Origin: JAKBCQ01 sp021807585
GTDB lineage: Bacteria; Planctomycetota; Planctomycetia; Isosphaerales; Isosphaeraceae
DNA length: 8,077 nucleotides
Reading direction: 5' to 3'
Assembly (NCBI GenBank): GCA_027325115.1
Contig: DAHWFG010000318.1
Span: forward strand, 1 to 8,077
Shown here: positions 6,428 to 8,077 of the stretch, piece after piece
How the letters are laid out: each line of letters begins with the position of its first letter
How positions within the stretch are numbered: the first letter of the stretch is position 1
Notes under the pieces: generated by a model
Databases searched by the model: none
Seen by the model: the letters and a program-made list of their open reading frames with translations, nothing else
What the model was told of the DNA's origin: nothing
Translations under genes and position numbers: made by a program

Positions 6428-7018
6428 ATGACGAGAAATCCGTTCGGCGAAATCTCTTGGGAGAGGATGTTTCGAGCCGTGGAAAAGGTACGTGATCGTT
6501 TGACTCGCGTCGCGGCCGCGTTGGACCGGGCGAGCATCCCCTACGCGGTCGTCGGCGGAAACGCCGTCGCCGCGTGGGTCTCACGAGTCGACGAGGCCGC
6601 GGTTCGAAATACGAGAGATGTTGATATACTAATCCGAAGGTCCGACCTCGACGCGATCAAGAGCGTTCTGGCCGATTCCGGATTCGTTTATCGACATGTT
6701 CGAGGAATCGACATGTTTCTTGACGGCGCCGACGCCAAGGCTCGAGACGCGGTTCATATCGTCTTCGCGGGCGAAAAAATTCATCCCGGCGACGCGATCG
6801 CCGCGCCCGACGTCGACGAGATCGAGCGGGTGAGCGGGTTCCGGTTGATCGGCCTCGACGAACTCGTCGCGATGAAACTCACCTCTTATCGCGACAAAGA
6901 TCGCATGCATCTCCGCGATCTCATCGACGTCGGCCTGATCGATCGCGATCGGCTCGATCGCTTGCCCGTCGAGCTCGCGCCCCGACTCCGCGAGCTTCTC
7001 GATCATCCCGAGGATTGA
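6428..7018 (+). CDS. AbiEii-like nucleotidyltransferase family protein
   Basis: The 196-residue protein has the nucleotidyltransferase core: helix, then IPYAVVGGNAVAAWV (GG at 43-44) and RNTRDVDILI with the metal-ligand pair D64 and D66. A C-terminal helical part includes MKLTSYRDKDRMHLRDLIDV (149-168), the K...R.KD..DL pattern typical of AbiEii-type proteins. The strand that usually brings the third carboxylate reads AVHIVFAG (108-115), with histidine at the expected place and D107 just before it, so catalytic competence is uncertain. Family members transfer nucleotides to RNA or protein; some are toxins of abortive-infection pairs, but many relatives are uncharacterised. The start is ATG 6428 with GGGGCGG a few bases upstream. 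No AbiEi-like or HEPN partner lies beside it, so a toxin role is not supported by context. There is no signal peptide, so it is cytoplasmic. Confidence 0.85.
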   Translation: MTRNPFGEISWERMFRAVEKVRDRLTRVAAALDRASIPYAVVGGNAVAAWVSRVDEAAVRNTRDVDILIRRSDLDAIKSVLADSGFVYRHVRGIDMFLDGADAKARDAVHIVFAGEKIHPGDAIAAPDVDEIERVSGFRLIGLDELVAMKLTSYRDKDRMHLRDLIDVGLIDRDRLDRLPVELAPRLRELLDHPED

Positions 7019-7059
7019 TCTCGTCGGCTTATCGTTCAAGAGGCGGAAGATTCGACGAT

Positions 7060-7096
7060 TATCGTTAAATGGTTTTTATCACATATTATTATATAA
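7060..7096 (+). promoter_or_regulatory. AT-rich promoter candidate before the peptidase genes
   Basis: The 7019-7140 gap has a sharply AT-rich patch. TTAAAT (7065-7070) and TATTAT (7087-7092) are 16 bases apart, and further TATA-like hexamers overlap. It could drive the peptidase gene at 7445, or be left over from the event that removed the 5' part of the ImmA-like gene. Base composition is the main support. Confidence 0.25.
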
Positions 7097-7140
7097 CCGA
7101 AGACATCCTCGCTCGTTCGCCGTTCGGCGCCGGCTAAGAT

Positions 7141-7437
7141 CTCCGCAAAATCGAGGCGAACGCGTTCGCGTCACAACTTCTCACTCCGTCATGGCTGATC
7201 GCCAAGCACATGAAGAGGCAAGGCTGGACGCATCAAAAGTTGTCTGAACCGGAAACCGTCTACGAGCTTTCGTTCCGATTGGGGACAAGCTATTCGGCGA
7301 CAAGTCACGCGCTCGACCGTCACAAAGTTATCTCAAATGTCAATGAACAATTCATATTCGATTGTTTGAACATGACATTAATCTTACCGGTCCGCTTCGA
7401 CCCGGTCTCTTTCCCGCACGGCGTGAGGCTCTCCTGA
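7141..7437 (+). pseudogene. 3' remnant of an ImmA/IrrE-type zinc peptidase gene
   Basis: The frame from 7141 reads LRKIEANAFASQLLTPSWLI and continues through MKRQGW, then VYELSFRLGTSYSATSHALDRHKVIS, ending at TGA 7435-7437. The EANAFASQLL-P element followed by a helix-turn-helix-like LSFRLGTSYSAT...L segment is the standard region after the catalytic helix in ImmA/IrrE (COG2856) peptidases. The HExxH zinc motif and everything before it is missing: an in-frame TAA stands at 7135-7137, directly before the homology, and no HExxH can be read in another frame in 7019-7140. The first in-frame ATG (7210) lies inside the conserved part. I therefore call it a 5'-deleted pseudogene. The last 33 codons (after HKVIS) look less family-like. 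ImmA-type peptidases cleave repressors or partner proteins on a signal. The stop is seven bases before the C1 peptidase ATG. Confidence 0.75.
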
Positions 7438-7444
7438 GTGTCGC

Positions 7445-8077
7445 ATGAGTTCCATTTCCATAAGCAACGATCTTCGCGGTCGGTTTGGACCGGTTCGCGA
7501 TCAGGGATCTCGTCCGACCTGTTTAGCGTTCGCCCTGAGCGGCGCTCACGCGGCGACGATTGAGCCGTGGAATCCTTTGAGCTGCGAATATTTATTCTTT
7601 CACGCCAAGCGACGCTCGAATCAATCGGCGCACACGGGCGCCTCAATGACCGCCATTCGCGAATCGCTTGAGTTCGATGGACAACCGTGGGAGACCGATT
7701 GGCCTTACCTCGATGCACTTCCCGCCGACCTTAAAGAATGGAAGCCTCCCGACCAAATGGGTCGACTCTTTCGGAGGTCGTCGGCTGTGATTGGGAACGG
7801 CTTCGAAGTCGCTTGGACCTTGGTTGCGAGCGGCCGACCGGCGCTCATTGGAATGTCTCTTTCGGCGGCCTTCTATACACCGAGCAAATCGGGTATAGTT
7901 GATGCTGATGAACCGGTTGATACATCGCGGCGTCACGCCTTAGTGGCGGCGGCCGCGGGCAAGCGGGCTCGAATCAAATATCTGCTCGTACGGAACAGTT
8001 GGGGGGATTCCTGGGGCTTATCGGGATATGCATGGATCGTGGAACGATATCTGGCCCCTCGAATCATAACGGTCGTC
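7445..8077 (+). CDS. Papain-like (C1 family) cysteine peptidase, cytoplasmic, 3' end outside the window
   Basis: The frame runs 211 codons from ATG 7445 to the last base without a stop. The papain active site is complete: Gln20 (oxyanion hole) in RDQG, nucleophile Cys26 in RPTCLAFALS, His164 in RRHALVAAAAG, and Asn184 in VRNSWGDSWG, followed by GYAWI. The start is well fixed because an in-frame TGA lies at 7424-7426 and Cys26 needs an N-terminus close upstream. There is no signal peptide and no inhibitory propeptide before the catalytic domain, so the enzyme should be made active or be controlled by a partner, inside the cell. A minimal GAG lies six bases before the ATG. It follows the ImmA-like remnant by seven bases, which suggests an original operon with coupled translation. 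The substrate is unknown. The C1 family is certain from the motifs; a regulatory or defence role is inference. Confidence 0.9.
   Translation, partial: MSSISISNDLRGRFGPVRDQGSRPTCLAFALSGAHAATIEPWNPLSCEYLFFHAKRRSNQSAHTGASMTAIRESLEFDGQPWETDWPYLDALPADLKEWKPPDQMGRLFRRSSAVIGNGFEVAWTLVASGRPALIGMSLSAAFYTPSKSGIVDADEPVDTSRRHALVAAAAGKRARIKYLLVRNSWGDSWGLSGYAWIVERYLAPRIITVV

Noticed and set aside
7320..7936. Minus-strand frames of 132 and 97 codons
   Set aside because: They are antisense to the C1 peptidase, whose Gln/Cys/His/Asn active site fixes the real strand.
1..8077. tRNA, rRNA, CRISPR array
   Set aside because: I saw no T-loop or anticodon-stem patterns, no rRNA-like conserved stretches and no regularly spaced direct repeats. 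The repeated Gly/Ser/Thr codons in the chitinase linkers are coding repeats.

Overview
The window looks like chromosomal DNA from a planctomycete, probably of the Isosphaeraceae or a close relative. This rests on four things: the secreted chitinase carries the LEDR-A-TPS segment near its N-terminus that recurs in exported planctomycete proteins; its tryptophan-rich carbohydrate-binding domains are joined by Gly/Ser/Thr linkers; Shine-Dalgarno sites are weak or absent at several genes; and the nucleotidyltransferase has a sequence style I associate with that group. The assignment is an inference from protein style, not from a marker gene.

Layout. 1-228 (+) is the 3' end of an unrecognised gene. 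229-744 is a long gap between convergent genes. It holds a 282-bp element (340-621) bounded by 29-bp imperfect terminal inverted repeats, with a second long hairpin (416-493) inside it and no transposase. 745-1620 (-) is a TerC-family membrane protein, probably a metal-ion exporter, with a TTG start. 1905-4010 (-) is a modular secreted chitinase: two CBM2 domains, a cadherin/Ig-like domain and a GH18-type catalytic domain. 4255-6033 (-) is a complete PTS enzyme I (ptsI) with all key residues but no ptsH beside it. Candidate terminators follow the chitinase and ptsI, so these minus-strand genes are probably separate units. 6034-6427 is a divergent intergenic region with one speculative 37-codon ORF.

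6428-8077 (+) looks accessory. It holds a stand-alone AbiEii-like nucleotidyltransferase (6428-7018), a decayed 3' remnant of an ImmA/IrrE-type zinc peptidase gene (7141-7437), and, seven bases after its stop, the start of a papain-like (C1) cysteine peptidase (7445 to the window end). That peptidase has a full Gln/Cys/His/Asn active-site set but no signal peptide or propeptide. The tight spacing suggests the two peptidase genes once formed an operon, possibly a two-protease regulatory or defence module.

How the genes may connect. The chitinase would release chito-oligosaccharides outside the cell. Enzyme I could feed phosphate to a sugar-PTS or regulatory phosphorelay, but no HPr or EII gene is visible here, so a link to chitin use is only suggestive. 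The two most unusual items are the protease pair at the right end and the nested inverted-repeat element at the left.
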